NCBI GenBank assembly: GCA_029237695.1
Contig: CM055273.1
Span: 56,533,968 to 56,597,967, forward strand
Length of the DNA stretch: 64,000 bases
Direction of reading: 5' to 3'
Source: Conchocele bisecta
Taxonomy: Eukaryota > Mollusca > Bivalvia > Lucinida > Thyasiridae
Shown: positions 1 to 10,332 of the stretch, piece after piece
How the letters are laid out: each line of letters begins with the position of its first letter
Position numbering within the stretch: position 1 is the first letter of the stretch
Program-made: the position numbers and the translations under genes
Notes under the pieces: generated by a model
Database searches by the model: none
What the model saw: the letters and a program-made list of their open reading frames with translations, nothing else
What the model was told of the DNA's origin: nothing

Positions 1-164
1 GACAATAAACCAGTGCGCTATTTATAGACACATTCTTGGGATATGATGTTTCGCACCTCTCTACTTTCGTTTATTGAATGTTATTTTACGCCAATCTTTT
101 GCAAACATTTTACTGCTTGTGAATGCAAATGATCTGTGATAAAAAAACATTCACTAGCAATAAC

Positions 165-1718
165 CAGATGGCCGCGGCCCGCATGTCGAGCCCGCCGAGG
201 CATTTGATGGTCTCAGAGTGTATTTATTTGAAATTTGATGCTCAATAAGCACACAAAGTTTCAAGCAAATCTGACTTACGGTAGGTATCTGAAAACATTA
301 ATGCAAATTTTGACAGAAACGCTAACGCATTCTAAGTCATTTGACCTTGGGCACAGGGGCCCGCATGAGTGGAATACAGCATGAATATATGGATCATGAC
401 TAATAAGCATATGTAGTTTCAATCAATCTGTGACTTAGGACTGCAGAGATATAGTATTTAAAAACTTTAACCAGATTTCGGAACGCACTTCTAAGCCTTT
501 AAACTTTTGACCTTGGGAACAGCTGAGTGGGATACAGCATGAATATAGGATGATGACTAATAAGTATATGAAGTTTCAAGTCAAGTGATTACATGCAGCC
601 GATTTATAAGGTATTTAAAAAAATTTAACGCAAGAATTCGAACGCAAAACTTGTAAGTCATTTTTGACTTGGGCACGCCTGTCATGAGTGGATACAGCAT
701 GAATATATGGATCATGACTAATAAGCATATGAAGTTTCAAGTCAATGTGACTTACACTGCAGAGATATAAGGTATTTAAAAATTTAACGCAGAATTCCGG
801 AACGCAACTCTAAGCCAATTTGACCTTGGGCACAGGGCGTATGAGTGGGATACAGCATGAATTTAATATATGGATCGTATGACTAACAAGTTATACCTGA
901 AGTTTCACCTCATATGAGCTTAGGCTGCAAGAGATTAGGACTAGTATTTAAAAACTTTAACGCAGATTTCGGAAAGCAAACTTGTAAGTCATTTGACCTT
1001 GGGCACAGGGGCCGCATGAGTGGGATACAGCATGAATATATGGATGATGACTAATAAGTATATGAAGTTTCAAGTCAATGTGACTTAGGACTGCAGAGAT
1101 ATAAGGTATTTAAAAAATTTAACGCAGATTTCGGAACGCAAACTTCCAAGTCATTTGACCTTGACCTTGGGCACAGGGGCTGCATGAGTGGATACAGTAT
1201 GAAATATATGGATGATGACTAATAAGTATATGAAGTTTCAAGTCAATGTGACTTAGGACTGCAGAGATATAAGGTATTTAAAAATTTTAACGCAGATTTC
1301 GGAACGCAAACTTCCAAGTCATTTGACCTTGACCTTGGGCACAGGGGCTGCATGAGTGGGATACAGCATGAATATATGGATGATGACTAATAAGTATATG
1401 AAGTTTCAAGTCAATGTGACTTACACTGCAGAGATATAAGGTATTTAAAAATTTAACGCAGAATTCCGAACGCAAACTTGTAAGTCATTTGACCTTGACT
1501 TTGGGCACAGGGCCGCATGAGTGGGATACAGCATGAATATATGGATCATGACTAATAAGCATATGAAGTTTCAAGTCAATGTGACTTAGGACTGCAGAGA
1601 TATAAGGTATTTAAAGACTTTGAACGCAGATTTTGGACAGACGGTCGGACGGACGGACAGACACCCGGACGTCATTGTGATCACTATGTCTCGCTTTCCG
1701 CAAGCGGACTCGACAAAA
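165..1718 (+). mobile_element. Minisatellite-carrying element, family B, copy 1
   Basis: The left end reads AGATGGCCGCGGCC (with the palindrome GGCCGCGGCC), then GTCGAG and CCCGCCGAGG. The right end has GGACGG microsatellite, then the hairpin CCGCAAGCGG and CTCGACAAAAA. The left GTCGAG and right CTCGAC are inverted relative to each other. Between them lie about eight tandem units of 160-169 bp. The same two ends, with other cores, recur near 7425, 15254 and 21310, which is why this is called one element. The build (conserved ends, tandem core, 3' hairpin, no coding capacity) resembles bivalve pearl/CvA-type elements, often linked to Helentrons. That assignment is inference. Confidence 0.7.
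340..1620. repeat. ~166-bp tandem array inside family B copy 1
   Basis: The marker GATACAGCATGAATA recurs near 373, 533, 683, 850, 1024, 1193, 1359 and 1524, a spacing of about 160-169 bp. Each unit also has GACCTTGGGCACAGG and a GGTATTTAAA stretch. The left units are more diverged and carry small indels; the right units are nearly identical, so expansion was most recent on the right. Confidence 0.85.
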
Positions 1719-2700
1719 ATGGTCCATGGTTGTGAAGTTGTGGTTGTCAAGATTAATTATAGCATAGTAAAATAAATAATGGGAATGTTGCTCACAACAA
1801 CTTCCAGGTTTCGATATGAAAAAACAAAACAAAGACGAGACGGTGTGTAATATTCAGTTTAATTAACTGTAATAACAGTTTATTTATTTACGTATGCATA
1901 CATGTACATATTGAAATAAAATAATTAATTTATTATATTTCTTTATTTGATATTTCTTCCAGAAGGCCATACAAACATCAATCAATGGTCACTTATTGGT
2001 GTCATTCCTAAATGGAATGAAATCACGACTAGTATTGATTTTCTTTCCCTTTGAGATTTGAGATTGATCTTCTACCGTACTTATGTCAGTTGTAATAATG
2101 AACATGTATTATTATCTTAGATGCGTTACGAAGAAATCAATCAAAATGAGATCACATATATTTTCTTGGTGTCTGGTTTACAGAGGTTCCACTGTACATC
2201 CAAAATTGTTGATGCCTATGACGACGACTATGCCAAAATTGTGACCACCTTGTCTCACTTTCCACTAACGTGGGTGAGAGAAAAATGAAATGGATGAATG
2301 AAGGCAAGTGACGATAACGTATGAGGAAACACAAGTCTCTAAATGGAGCCGTCATCTCCGGTATCGATAGCGCTTGAAGTGGGACCCGAGCTGCATGATA
2401 TTGGCGAACTGACATCGGAAACCGCGCTGGTACGAATGCTGCAATTCCTTGTTAGACCTTGAAGGCTATATCCTGTAATGGATGGCACACTGATGAGTCC
2501 TAATTTATCCAGTTACACACATTATACTGGCCTATACTGAACATTACATAATTAAATAAACACAAGATCTCTATTGATGCCAATTATTATGCATTAATCT
2601 ATAAAGCACAATGAAATAAAATATTTTATGCACAACATATGCATTACATACTATCTTTTTTTTGTTTCATGAATGAAATTAATTATATAGATATGAATTT
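1719..2700. other. AT-rich intergenic stretch
   Basis: No gene is visible. Around 2160-2290 are eroded pieces of two dispersed repeats: a GAGGTTCCACTGTA MITE end, and a TGACCACCTTGTCTCACTTTCC block that resembles the 3' region of family B carriers. The rest is AT-rich. The last Cactin coding exon, expected downstream on the minus strand, is not found here. Confidence 0.5.
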
Positions 2701-2707
2701 GTCGATA

Positions 2708-2930
2708 TGTGGCTGCGACTGGAGAAATGGAGCTTATGGGTTTTATGGCCAGTGTAGCTCCTGATCAAATAGCACACTCCTGTAGCCTGACAATGATCTA
2801 TAGGCTTGTTAGAAGCATGACAGGCGTTTCATTGATGGAATGGCAAACAGTGCAGATCCAGATCAGACTGTGCGGACAAACAATCTACTCTAGATCTACA
2901 CTGGTCGCAATACCCATAAGCCCCACATTA
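2708..2930. mobile_element. Palindromic MITE (GGAGAAATGG ... family), copy 1
   Basis: The ends are inverted: GGAGCTTATGGGTTTTATGG at the left, and TGGTCGCAATACCCATAAGC at the right. Internal text about a CAGATCCAGATCAGACTG motif recurs across the window. A second full copy lies at 5506-5742. Fragments lie near 6540-6600, 16105-16260, 16858-17000 and 22290-22490. Confidence 0.6.
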
Positions 2931-3265
2931 TGATGTCATGATGTCACATGTAACGTCACAGATGTCGTAACATTTAAATCAATGAAAGATTGTACATTGT
3001 ACTTCAAGTCGCTATACGTTGAAATAGTGTAGGCGCAATCTTACATACACTACAGAGTAGTTCTCAAAATATAATGAATGCAAATCAAAACAAAACAACT
3101 ATTACATTCTATTTACTGCATAAGCACAGTATCCACAAAATGTTTTCTGTAGCTGTCTCAATTGCATATTTATTACTCTGGTGTATTAGGATTTACAACA
3201 CACTGTGTTAACACACCGCAAAATCCCATTCATGCAATAAATAACATACAATACATTGTACATAC

Positions 3266-3349
3266 GTTGAATTTGTATCCCTGCACAATGTTCGGGGGAG
3301 GGTTGTCAATGTCATAATGTGTCCGGTTGTACTTGTTCCACTCGAAGCC
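3266..3349 (-). CDS. CACTIN: Cactin exon (conserved C-terminal block)
   Basis: The exon is 84 bp, 28 codons, in phase 0, with acceptor TTGCAG and donor GTATGT. It encodes GFEWNKYN, then a DIDNPPPNIVQGYKFN block. This matches the start of the conserved C-terminal Cactin domain, which in animal orthologues reads GFEWNKYNQTHYDFDNPPP. Cactin is a nuclear, spliceosome-associated protein; in flies it was found as a Cactus/I-kappa-B partner. The gene runs leftwards on the minus strand. The final ~80 residues of the protein (ending in an RYRR-type tail in orthologues) should follow in one or more exons left of this one and are not present in positions 1-3265, so they lie outside the window. Confidence 0.9.
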
Positions 3350-3921
3350 CTGCAATGTAACATAAGTCAATAGAAAAGTCGCCTAAAAAGGCTCTCAATT
3401 ATGAGAAATAATGAGCATGTCATGTTCACTTAGAACAACCTATGGGGCCTCCCTCCTTGATGTTAGAATTGGCGGAGTGTGCTGATTTTACATCATGTTG
3501 GTTAGTTGGTCAATTCTAATGGTGATGATGCCCCAGAAGTACATCAATGCTTAATAGGTTAAACTAAGCAATGTACTGTCAAACGGACACACTCTGTCAA
3601 TTCCAACACCGATCATGCCCCATAAGTACATCATTGCTTAGTTTAAACTAAGTAAGGTTTTTTTCAAACCGACAAATTCCGCCTATTATAATACTGATTA
3701 TATCCGAGAAGTAATTCTAAGGGAAGTGACTCCTGGTTTTCCTAGTTTGGTAACCTATTTATAAGACTGGTCAATAGTAACTGTTTCACACCCACTGCAA
3801 TGATGGATAAGAATCTGACAAAACATTGCCGAATGATCCTACAGCTAGATGTGTTGAAAGTAAACTTAAATTGGCCTGTCCAGATATTCTGTCTTATTGC
3901 ATTTGAGAATGGCCTCAGAAC

Positions 3922-3989
3922 TGAAGGGGTCAGTGAAAGAAGGGGCTAAGTCCATAGGACTTAGCCCCCTTCTTCCACTGACCCCTTCA
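3922..3989. repeat. Palindrome in Cactin intron (GACCCCTTCA family)
   Basis: Arms of about 32 bp pair around the 3-nt centre ATA. The left arm starts TGAAGGGGTCAGTGAAAGAA; the right arm ends CTTCCACTGACCCCTTCA. Single-arm or variant forms of the same sequence occur near 14755, 15885-15930, 20785 and 55499-55561. It would fold as a long hairpin in single strand. Confidence 0.85.
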
Positions 3990-4233
3990 AATGATTTTGA
4001 AGATGCATGACATAAAGGTCAATGTCAAGGTCACCCAATTAACACTGGGTGGATAGCCATCAATGTGAGGAAGCTATGAACTTTTGGTAAAGATCGGACT
4101 AACATACGCATATCAAAATTGTTCATGCCGCCTATGCCAGAATTGTGACCACTATGTCTCACTTTCCACTAAACATGGCTGAGACAATAAAGCCTCATGT
4201 TGACCATGACCTGAGTAGATAATATGTACTCAC

Positions 4234-4334
4234 CGTGTGAATGACTGCTGGTCAAGTTTAAACTCAACACTGAACTGAGCCTCGTAGTCCATGCCTTCCC
4301 GAGCCTTCTTCTCAAACTCACTCTCGTGGTCCAG
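4234..4334 (-). CDS. CACTIN: Cactin exon (EGMDYEAQFSVE block)
   Basis: The exon is 101 bp, entered in phase 0 from the exon at 6391-6518 (acceptor TTACAG, donor GTGAGTA) and left in phase 2. It encodes LDHESEFEKKAREGMDYEAQ and then FSVEFKLDQQSFT. The KAREGMDYEAQFSVE core matches the KEGM-x-x-(D/N)EAQFSVE block of animal Cactins. The outgoing phase does not fit the next exon found (3266-3349, which needs phase 0). In orthologues about 20 basic residues (RPRKPRFFNRV type) lie between these two blocks, so an exon appears to be missing. Confidence 0.88.
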
Positions 4335-4990
4335 CTGTAACAGTCAGTCAGTCAGTCAGTCAGTCAGCCAATCCATCAATCAAATAGACCAACCACAATC
4401 AGCCAATCCATCAATCGAATAGACCAACCATTATTATTGGCTGATTCATTGATTAGTTATTTTATTTGACTGAATAGTTGATTGGTTATTTTATTACTGA
4501 TTAGTTTATTAATGAAATAACCAAACTCATGCAGATGTAATAGTCAATTAGTCAATCTATCGATTGGTTATTTTATTTGACTGAATATTTGATTGGTTAT
4601 TTTATTATTCATTAGTTTATTAATCAAACTCATGCTATTGGTGCAGCTGTAATAGTCAATCAGTCAACCTATCAATTGGTTATTTTATTTGACTGAATAT
4701 TTGATTGCTTATATTAATTATTGATTAGTTTATTTGGTCATTTTATTTATTCATTAGTTTATTAATCAAACTCACGTTCATGGTCCAACTGTAATAGTGG
4801 TTGCTCGATTTGATTGGTGGATTGGCTGATTAATTTATTTATTGATTGGTTGATGGCTTATTTTACTTGACTGATTAGTTGATAGGTTATTTTATGACAA
4901 TTAATTTATATGTTATTTTACCTGACTGATTTGTTGATTATTTTATTTGACTGATTAGTCAATTGGTTATTTAATTGATTGATTAGTTAC
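4335..4990. repeat. CAGT microsatellite and AT-rich tandem array with exon-edge copies
   Basis: A (CAGT)n run abuts the Cactin splice acceptor (about 4342-4368). It is followed by degenerate units of ~110-140 bp rich in TTATTTTATTTGACTGA. Units near 4530, 4642 and 4780 each begin with a copy of the exon edge: on the minus strand at about 4758-4790 it reads TTACAG, then codons for L-D-H-E-R-E-F-D and a stop. The array therefore seems to have grown by duplicating the acceptor plus the first ~25 bp of the exon. Confidence 0.65.
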
Positions 4991-5505
4991 TTTCTGTGTG
5001 GGTGAACAATCTATTACTGCCAGGACATTTGAAATGTGGTTAACAGTTTACATATTTGAAATGTTTGTCTAAATATTCGGCTAATTGTTCGTTCGATGTT
5101 CAGATGTGCAAATTTCGGACCAGGTTTCCAGGGTAGGACATTCAGACCAGTACATTTCAAATTGACGGATCTTCAATCTCAAACTTAGTATTGGCATAGG
5201 AATATATTTATCGTACGTAGGTTAAGTGCCTGATGCTGTATATTGTAAAAATTGCGACCATTCATCAACAATGATATACCTGTAATGTATGACCATCAGC
5301 CAATCAGATTGCGTGTGTATTAGAATATATTTATCAAACAAACTTACTGATTTCATAAGAAACAAGGCTGAGCCAATTTCTTATGAAATCAGTCAATGAG
5401 TTGAATAAATATCATATTAAATCATCATACATCTTGGATTCTATTTATTCCATAAGCACATCGTCATACATTTGAACATTGCAGATTCTATGATAAAATG
5501 TTGCT

Positions 5506-5742
5506 GTGACTGGAGAAATGGGGCTTATGGGATTTATAGCCAGTGCAGCTCAAGATCAAATAACACACTCGTGTAGCCCGATAACGATCTAAAATATTTG
5601 TCCCGTCCGAAGCAGGATGGGTCTTCCACTTTCAGAATCGCGAACAGTGCAGACCCTGATCAGGCTGCGTGTATGCATACACTGATCCGGGGCTTCACTG
5701 GTCGCATAACCCACCACGAGCCCCATTTCTCCAATCACAACC
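5506..5742. mobile_element. Palindromic MITE (GGAGAAATGG family), copy 2
   Basis: The left end has GGAGAAATGGGGCTTATGGG. The right end has GAGCCCCATTTCTCC in inverted orientation. The interior holds the dispersed CCTGATCAGGCTGCGTG motif. It shares layout with the copy at 2708-2930. Confidence 0.65.
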
Positions 5743-5754
5743 AGAAATATAAGG

Positions 5755-5889
5755 TTCGACCATGTCCAACAATGGGTAAACGTTTACCATGGCATGAGGG
5801 AACTGTTTGAACCCCAAGGCCATAGGCCGCGGGTTCAAACAGTTCCCAAATGCCACGGCAAAAGTTTACCCATGGCTGGACATGGTCAA
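5755..5889. repeat. 135-bp palindrome
   Basis: Arms of about 60 bp (5755-5814 and 5831-5889) are inverted copies with a few mismatches. The left arm contains CCATGTCCAACAATGGG and GGGAACTGTTTGAACCC. The right arm contains GGGTTCAAACAGTTCCC and CCCATGGCTGGACATGG. Open frames across it are a by-product of the symmetry. Confidence 0.85.
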
Positions 5890-6390
5890 ATGTTATTGTC
5901 ACATTTCCATCGGAAATATCATGCAATTTAAGCATATATATGTAGTACATGTACTTTCGGTAGTTTGATAATCTGCTCCATTCAAACAGATGATTTGCAC
6001 ATGCATATTCCGGGGCAGAAGTACACGTCGCGTGATGCAGCCGGGCCAATTTCAAAAGTTCAGTGCGACCATAGTTAATTGGTCTGATAATGTAATGGCG
6101 CGTTCTAGTAATATCACGATACATGCATTCCGTAGGTGCTGGCTTGGTACCGAAATGAGCATTGCCTACAGCCATGGTCAAACAGCACGCGCTGTACGTT
6201 TGAACACACACGGCTGTGAGCGGTGTCAAACAACGGCAGTCATGTAAGAATAAGAAGTTTTCTATAGGTGTCTCAGTTGAATATTTATTAAACTAGTGCA
6301 TTATGAATCTTAATACACCATGTTATTACACTGTGGAAGCCTATTTTATGCAATAATTGCGGATATTGATAATAAAGAAGCGATACTTAC

Positions 6391-6518
6391 TCTGACTTTT
6401 CCGGTGGAGCGGACTTGTATACGGGCCATCTCCAGTTTCTTCATATTGTCGACCGGGTCGTAAACTACGTCGTCAATATCCAGGTCCTTCTCCAACGTAA
6501 GTTTGGGGGAATAGCTGC
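6391..6518 (-). CDS. CACTIN: Cactin exon (GSYSPKL block)
   Basis: The exon is 128 bp with acceptor TTTACAG and donor GTAAGT. It is entered in phase 1 (completing a Gly codon) and left in phase 0, which fits both neighbours. It encodes SYSPKLTLEKDLDIDDVVYD, then PVDNMKKLEMARIQVRSTGK and VR. In human Cactin the equivalent place reads GRYSPRLL followed by a weakly conserved acidic stretch ending QLQVTG. Correct phase on both sides and matching order with the other three exons support the call. Confidence 0.85.
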
Positions 6519-6969
6519 CTGTAAACATAGGACATAAATGTCGCTGTGACTGGAGAAATGGGACTTATGGGTTTTACAACCAGGGTAGAGTTGCCATCTG
6601 AGACCACTTAGTATGGACAAGCTAGCGGTCAGTTTCACCTTTGTAGCGCTTGACACAAAAAGCTAAGAATATGACAGATAAACTGATAATATTTAGTGCA
6701 ATATGTTCCCAAGACAATTATTTACAACATGCTATCCATTAAAATTAGCTGAAGTGTACATTAGATGTGATTTCAGATGATAAATGTTCCCCTTTGATAA
6801 AACACAAGCATAACAAATACTATGTGTAAAATGGTCAACAGAGTGCACAGTCGAATAGGCAATATTACCTGTACAGACATGGTGCAACACATACTGTATT
6901 GAATGTAATAGCGTATATTGTTTTCTATGGACGTATGCTGCCATTATAAAGATGTTACTAGCAGAACAG

Positions 6970-7370
6970 GTGTGGTAGCATTGTCATACCTGTAGTTCTA
7001 AAATTAGTTGAGTGAAGTGATCTGATGATTTACACAATATAATATGGCCATTGGAGTTTCTAGAATTGCCAAACTCTTAAGTCGAAACGGGGGAGATAAT
7101 CCATGACCTGGGGGTCAAATAAAAAATTGAAATAAATTTTGCGCATCTACTCAGCATAAGGAAGCTACATACCAAGTTTCAGGTCTGTAGCTATTACGGT
7201 TTAAAAGTTTTACGAATTACAAGGCAAAATTGCCAAATTCTAAGTCGAAAAGAGGGATATAATCCATGACCGGGGGTCGAATCAAACATTGAAATAAATT
7301 TAGCGCATCTACTCATCATAAGGAAGCTACATACCAAGTTTCAGGTCCTTAACACCTTCAACACTACACA
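6970..7370. repeat. Two-unit ~165-bp tandem repeat
   Basis: AATTGCCAAACTCTTAAGTCGAAA near 7060 and AATTGCCAAATTCTAAGTCG near 7228 start two similar units. Each runs through ATAATCCATGACC, GCGCATCTACTCA and AAGGAAGCTACATACCAAG. No coding signal is seen. Confidence 0.7.
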
Positions 7371-7424
7371 CCTCTATGGCAGTCTTTGCAAAGTGTGCAG
7401 ATCCAAATGAGCCGGCTTGTAACA

Positions 7425-8452
7425 CCAGATGGCCGCGGCCCGCACGTCGAGCACGTAGAGCCCGCCGAGGCATTTGATGATATTTTTAAAAACTTTAACG
7501 CAGATTTCGGACGGATGGATGGACGGACGTTGCCCCTTACTCTCGAATACCTGCCTGGACGGACGGACGGACGGACGGACGGACGGACGGACGGACGAAC
7601 GGAAATTCCTACAAATGTATACTTATGTGGCTAACCCTAACCTTTTCCTTTGTTCATCCCTATTGTTCTGTAGCCACATAAACCCATTTTTAGCCACATA
7701 AAATCACGGAGCAATAGAATATTACATAACCTATTGTTCTCCTAGCCACATATGTATCCATTTGTAAGCTCGGACGGACGGACGGACGGACGGACGTTCC
7801 TACAAATGGATACTTATGTGACTAACCGAACCTTTTCCTTTGTTCATCCCTATTGTTTTGTAGCCACATAAACCCATTTTTAGCCACATAAAATAACGGA
7901 ACAATAGAATATTACATAACCTATTGTTCTCCTAGCCACATATGTATCCATTTGTAAGCTCGGACGGACGGACGGACGGACGGACGGACGGACGGACGGA
8001 CGGACGAACTTACATTTCGGACCTTAGGGGGTACTTGCTATATAAAAGATCAAAGGAAATACCCCGTAAGACACAATAGGCTTACGGGGTACGGATTAAG
8101 TTACATTGTGTTCTAACCCTAACCCATTGTCTTAGACCACGCCCCTACCCCATAAGTACCCTAATGTGTGCCCGGACGGACGGACGGACGGACGGACGGA
8201 CGAACTTACATTTCGGACCTTAGGGGGTACTTGCTATATAAAAGATCAAAGGAAATACCCCGTAAGACACAATAGGCTTACGGGGTACGGATTATGTTCC
8301 ATTGTGTTCTAACCCTAACCCATTGTCTTAGACCACGCCCCCTACCCCATAAGTACCCTAATGTGTGCCCGGACGGACGGACGGACAGACGGATGCCCGG
8401 ACGTCATTGTGATCACCATGTCTCGCTTTCCGCAAGCGGGTTCGACAAAAAA
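7425..8452 (+). mobile_element. Minisatellite-carrying element, family B, copy 2
   Basis: It has the same ends as the element at 165-1718: AGATGGCCGCGGCC at the left, then CCGCAAGCGG and TTCGACAAAAA at the right. The core differs. It has two ~190-bp units of one sequence (about 7600-7780 and 7797-7970, with AGCCACATAAACCC), then two ~185-bp units of another (about 8006-8180 and 8202-8370, with CGGACCTTAGGGGG). Each unit is separated by a GGAC microsatellite run. Confidence 0.75.
7555..8390. repeat. GGAC microsatellite runs
   Basis: Pure or near-pure (GGAC)n tracts lie near 7557-7600, 7771-7795, 7962-8005, 8173-8202 and 8370-8386. They punctuate the tandem units of family B copy 2. Similar but shorter tracts end copy 1. 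Confidence 0.95.
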
Positions 8453-8497
8453 CTAAACATTATGTTTGTAAAGCATGGATATGAACCTCTGGCATAC

Positions 8498-8735
8498 TGG
8501 GGGCCATTTCACTAAACTTTGTATGACTAAAATGTTTGTAAGTGCAAAATTATCATAGTCTGTAAATTTCACATTAACAATGTTTTCTTGTAAACAATTA
8601 TTGGATTTACATTTATTGAGCAGAGCTGCATATGCAGCCTATGCTCAATAAATGAAAACACATAAAACTGAAATTTCCAGACGATCTTAAATTTGCACTT
8701 ACAAACTTAAAGAAGTTTAGTGAAACGGCCCCCTG
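8498..8735. mobile_element. TIR element (GGGGGCC ... TTTCACTAAACTT)
   Basis: The ends are inverted: GGGGGCCATTTCACTAAACTT at the left and AAGTTTAGTGAAACGGCCCCC at the right, about 20 bp each. The middle carries a smaller hairpin around TTTATTGAGCA / TGCTCAATAAA. It has no coding capacity, so it is a MITE. A relative lies at 21138-21552. Confidence 0.75.
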
Positions 8736-8899
8736 GACTCTAACTGGAGAAACTCTTACAAACTTTTTGACATAAATGTACAGTCAGACGGACGGACGAA
8801 CACACGTATGAAACCTCGAAAGCAACGCAATATGCCCCCCTTGCTATTGAATAGGGGGCATAAAAACAACACCCTTTTTATAAATGGACTCGTCTGAAT

Positions 8900-9260
8900 A
8901 TAATTTTGCGATTATTTGATGACTCGTTAGACACATGCTCATCATATGATTTAAACATAATTGCTTCCTAAATGTGATGAGATATACGCCTAACATAATG
9001 TGAACATCACCTCGTTACTGTATACTATATGGCTCATGGATGGCCAAGTCTGCATTCTTTGTGTGTTCCAGCCATCGGCATCGGCCAGTTTAACATATTG
9101 TGGCATTTGACACTGAACAGATAATGCAAAATAAATTATATCCCAATACCTGTTATTGTGATTAGACCACTACTGCCATATTAACCCTAAATATTAGCAC
9201 ACTCACTGTTGTGGGCAACCCTACATTTGTATGCATTTCCCCCAGGTAAATGGTTTCTGA
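8900..9260. repeat. Dispersed repeat (CTCGTTACTGTA ... GTTCCAGCCATC)
   Basis: This stretch is shared, diverged, with 39640-39830 and 40330-40510. Common words are CCTCGTTACTGTAT, TTTGTGTGTTCCAGCCATC and GGCCAGTTT. The element type is not recognised. Confidence 0.5.
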
Positions 9261-9374
9261 ATAGGTTATTATGGTAATGTAGCTATTAACTATCATCATA
9301 TGTCCAACGGGTTCTTAATAAGAATCAACTAATTAATCATTTACATCAGATGAAAGCAAGATAAGCTGGGATAC

Positions 9375-9500
9375 CTGCGAGGTAGTCAACCGTGTTCTGG
9401 TCGCCCTCCTCTTCCTCCATCTCATCATCCTCCCCCACCCATCAGGTCAGCCTCAGTGAGGGTTGGCTCATCTTGGTCATCATGGGACGGCCCCGCGCTG
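9375..9500 (-). CDS. CACTIN: Cactin exon (acidic linker) with 1-bp frame error
   Basis: The exon runs from an acceptor at CATTCCAG to a donor GTATCC. It first reads SSAGPSHDDQDEPTLTEADL-M, then in the next frame VGEDDEMEEEEGDQNTVDYL-A-G, joining in correct phase to GSYSPKL in the next exon. Human Cactin has EAVLMEEDLIQQSLDDYDAG at this place, so both halves belong. Between them is a G-rich run (GGGTGGGGGAGG, around 9430-9443) with one base too many (or two too few), which puts two stops in frame. A long-read homopolymer error is the simplest explanation. Upstream Cactin exons (CactinN and mid domains) were not found further right. Confidence 0.75.
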
Positions 9501-9560
9501 CTGGAATGTATTTGATTTGTTGGTGTTTAACGTCCTGTCAACAGCTAAGGTCATTTGAGT

Positions 9561-9789
9561 CAAGTCATGGGATTTTGTACCTTCGGACATCTGCGTAATT
9601 TCATGAAATACGTATACAAAATTCACAATATTTTCCGTAAATGGCGTCAAAAGTTGACAAAATTTTCCACATGTACTCTGTACTTTGTCAACTTTTGACA
9701 TTATTTATGAAAAATATTGTAAATTTTGTAAACGTATTCAATGAAATTATGCAGATGTCTGAAGGTACAAAATCACATGACATGTCTCA
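9561..9789. mobile_element. Palindromic MITE (GGTACAAAATC family), copy 1
   Basis: GATTTTGTACCTTCGGACAT at the left pairs with ATGTCTGAAGGTACAAAATC at the right. The inner arms TCAAAAGTTGAC / GTCAACTTTTGA are also inverted. Other copies are at 22021-22288 and 42675-42908. Just left of it (9508-9560) is a fragment of the SINE tail seen at 16385-16525. Confidence 0.75.
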
Positions 9790-9799
9790 TTTAAGGCCA

Positions 9800-10260
9800 G
9801 GCTTGTGGAATGAAGTGGCTGGTGAACAGGCGATATTGAACACACCACACCTTTCAGTCATTAGACGGAATTATTGGATCCACAGTTCCCTCCCCTGTCT
9901 GTATGGTTAGAGTGCCCCTCCTTCTCTCCGGTGTCCCCGTTGGCGTTGCCTGCCTTACAATACCAGAGGGAAACAGACCTTCAAACTGAATGCTTGAGAT
10001 TTAGACTTTCTACATGTAACTAACTGTTAGAACTATTCAAGAGATTTAGAATGTTTATATATGTAACAGACTGTTCTTAGGACTATTCAAGAGATTGAGA
10101 CTTTTTCTACATGTAATTGACTGCTGTTAAAGCTATTATTCAGCCAGTATTGTTGGACTTTTAAAGTTTATATTGCCAATAAATTATTTTTAACCCATTT
10201 ATGTCTCAGAATACGATAATTTTTGTTGAAAAAATCTCATTATTTTGTTTATTTCTCCAT
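9800..10260. other. AT-rich stretch without recognised genes
   Basis: No exon-like segment is seen. Around 9985-10130 a weak tandem motif recurs (TATTCAAGAGATT with TTTCTACATGTAA). Confidence 0.45.
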
Positions 10261-10266
10261 AAAGGT

Positions 10267-10332
10267 ATATGTTGTTACCACTCATTTGAACCGTCTCATC
10301 GAGATGGTTCAAATGAGTGGTAACAACATATG
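10267..10332. repeat. Palindrome, ACCACTCATTTGAACC family
   Basis: The left arm has TATGTTGTTACCACTCATTT and GAACC. The right arm has GGTTCAAATGAGTGGTAACA and ACATA. The centre is about 15 nt. The same core recurs near 17475-17544, 17647-17710, 22880-22935, 44240-44309, 44450-44518 and, as single arms, near 42045, 44668, 49620 and 52685. Confidence 0.9.

Noticed and set aside
5735..6229. 164-codon minus-strand frame
   Set aside because: It runs through a palindrome and repeat fragments; no splice context or domain.
8108..8125. Telomere-like CTAACCCTAACCC
   Set aside because: Only two units, and the same words recur at fixed places in each tandem unit of the family B core (7628, 8108, 8310).
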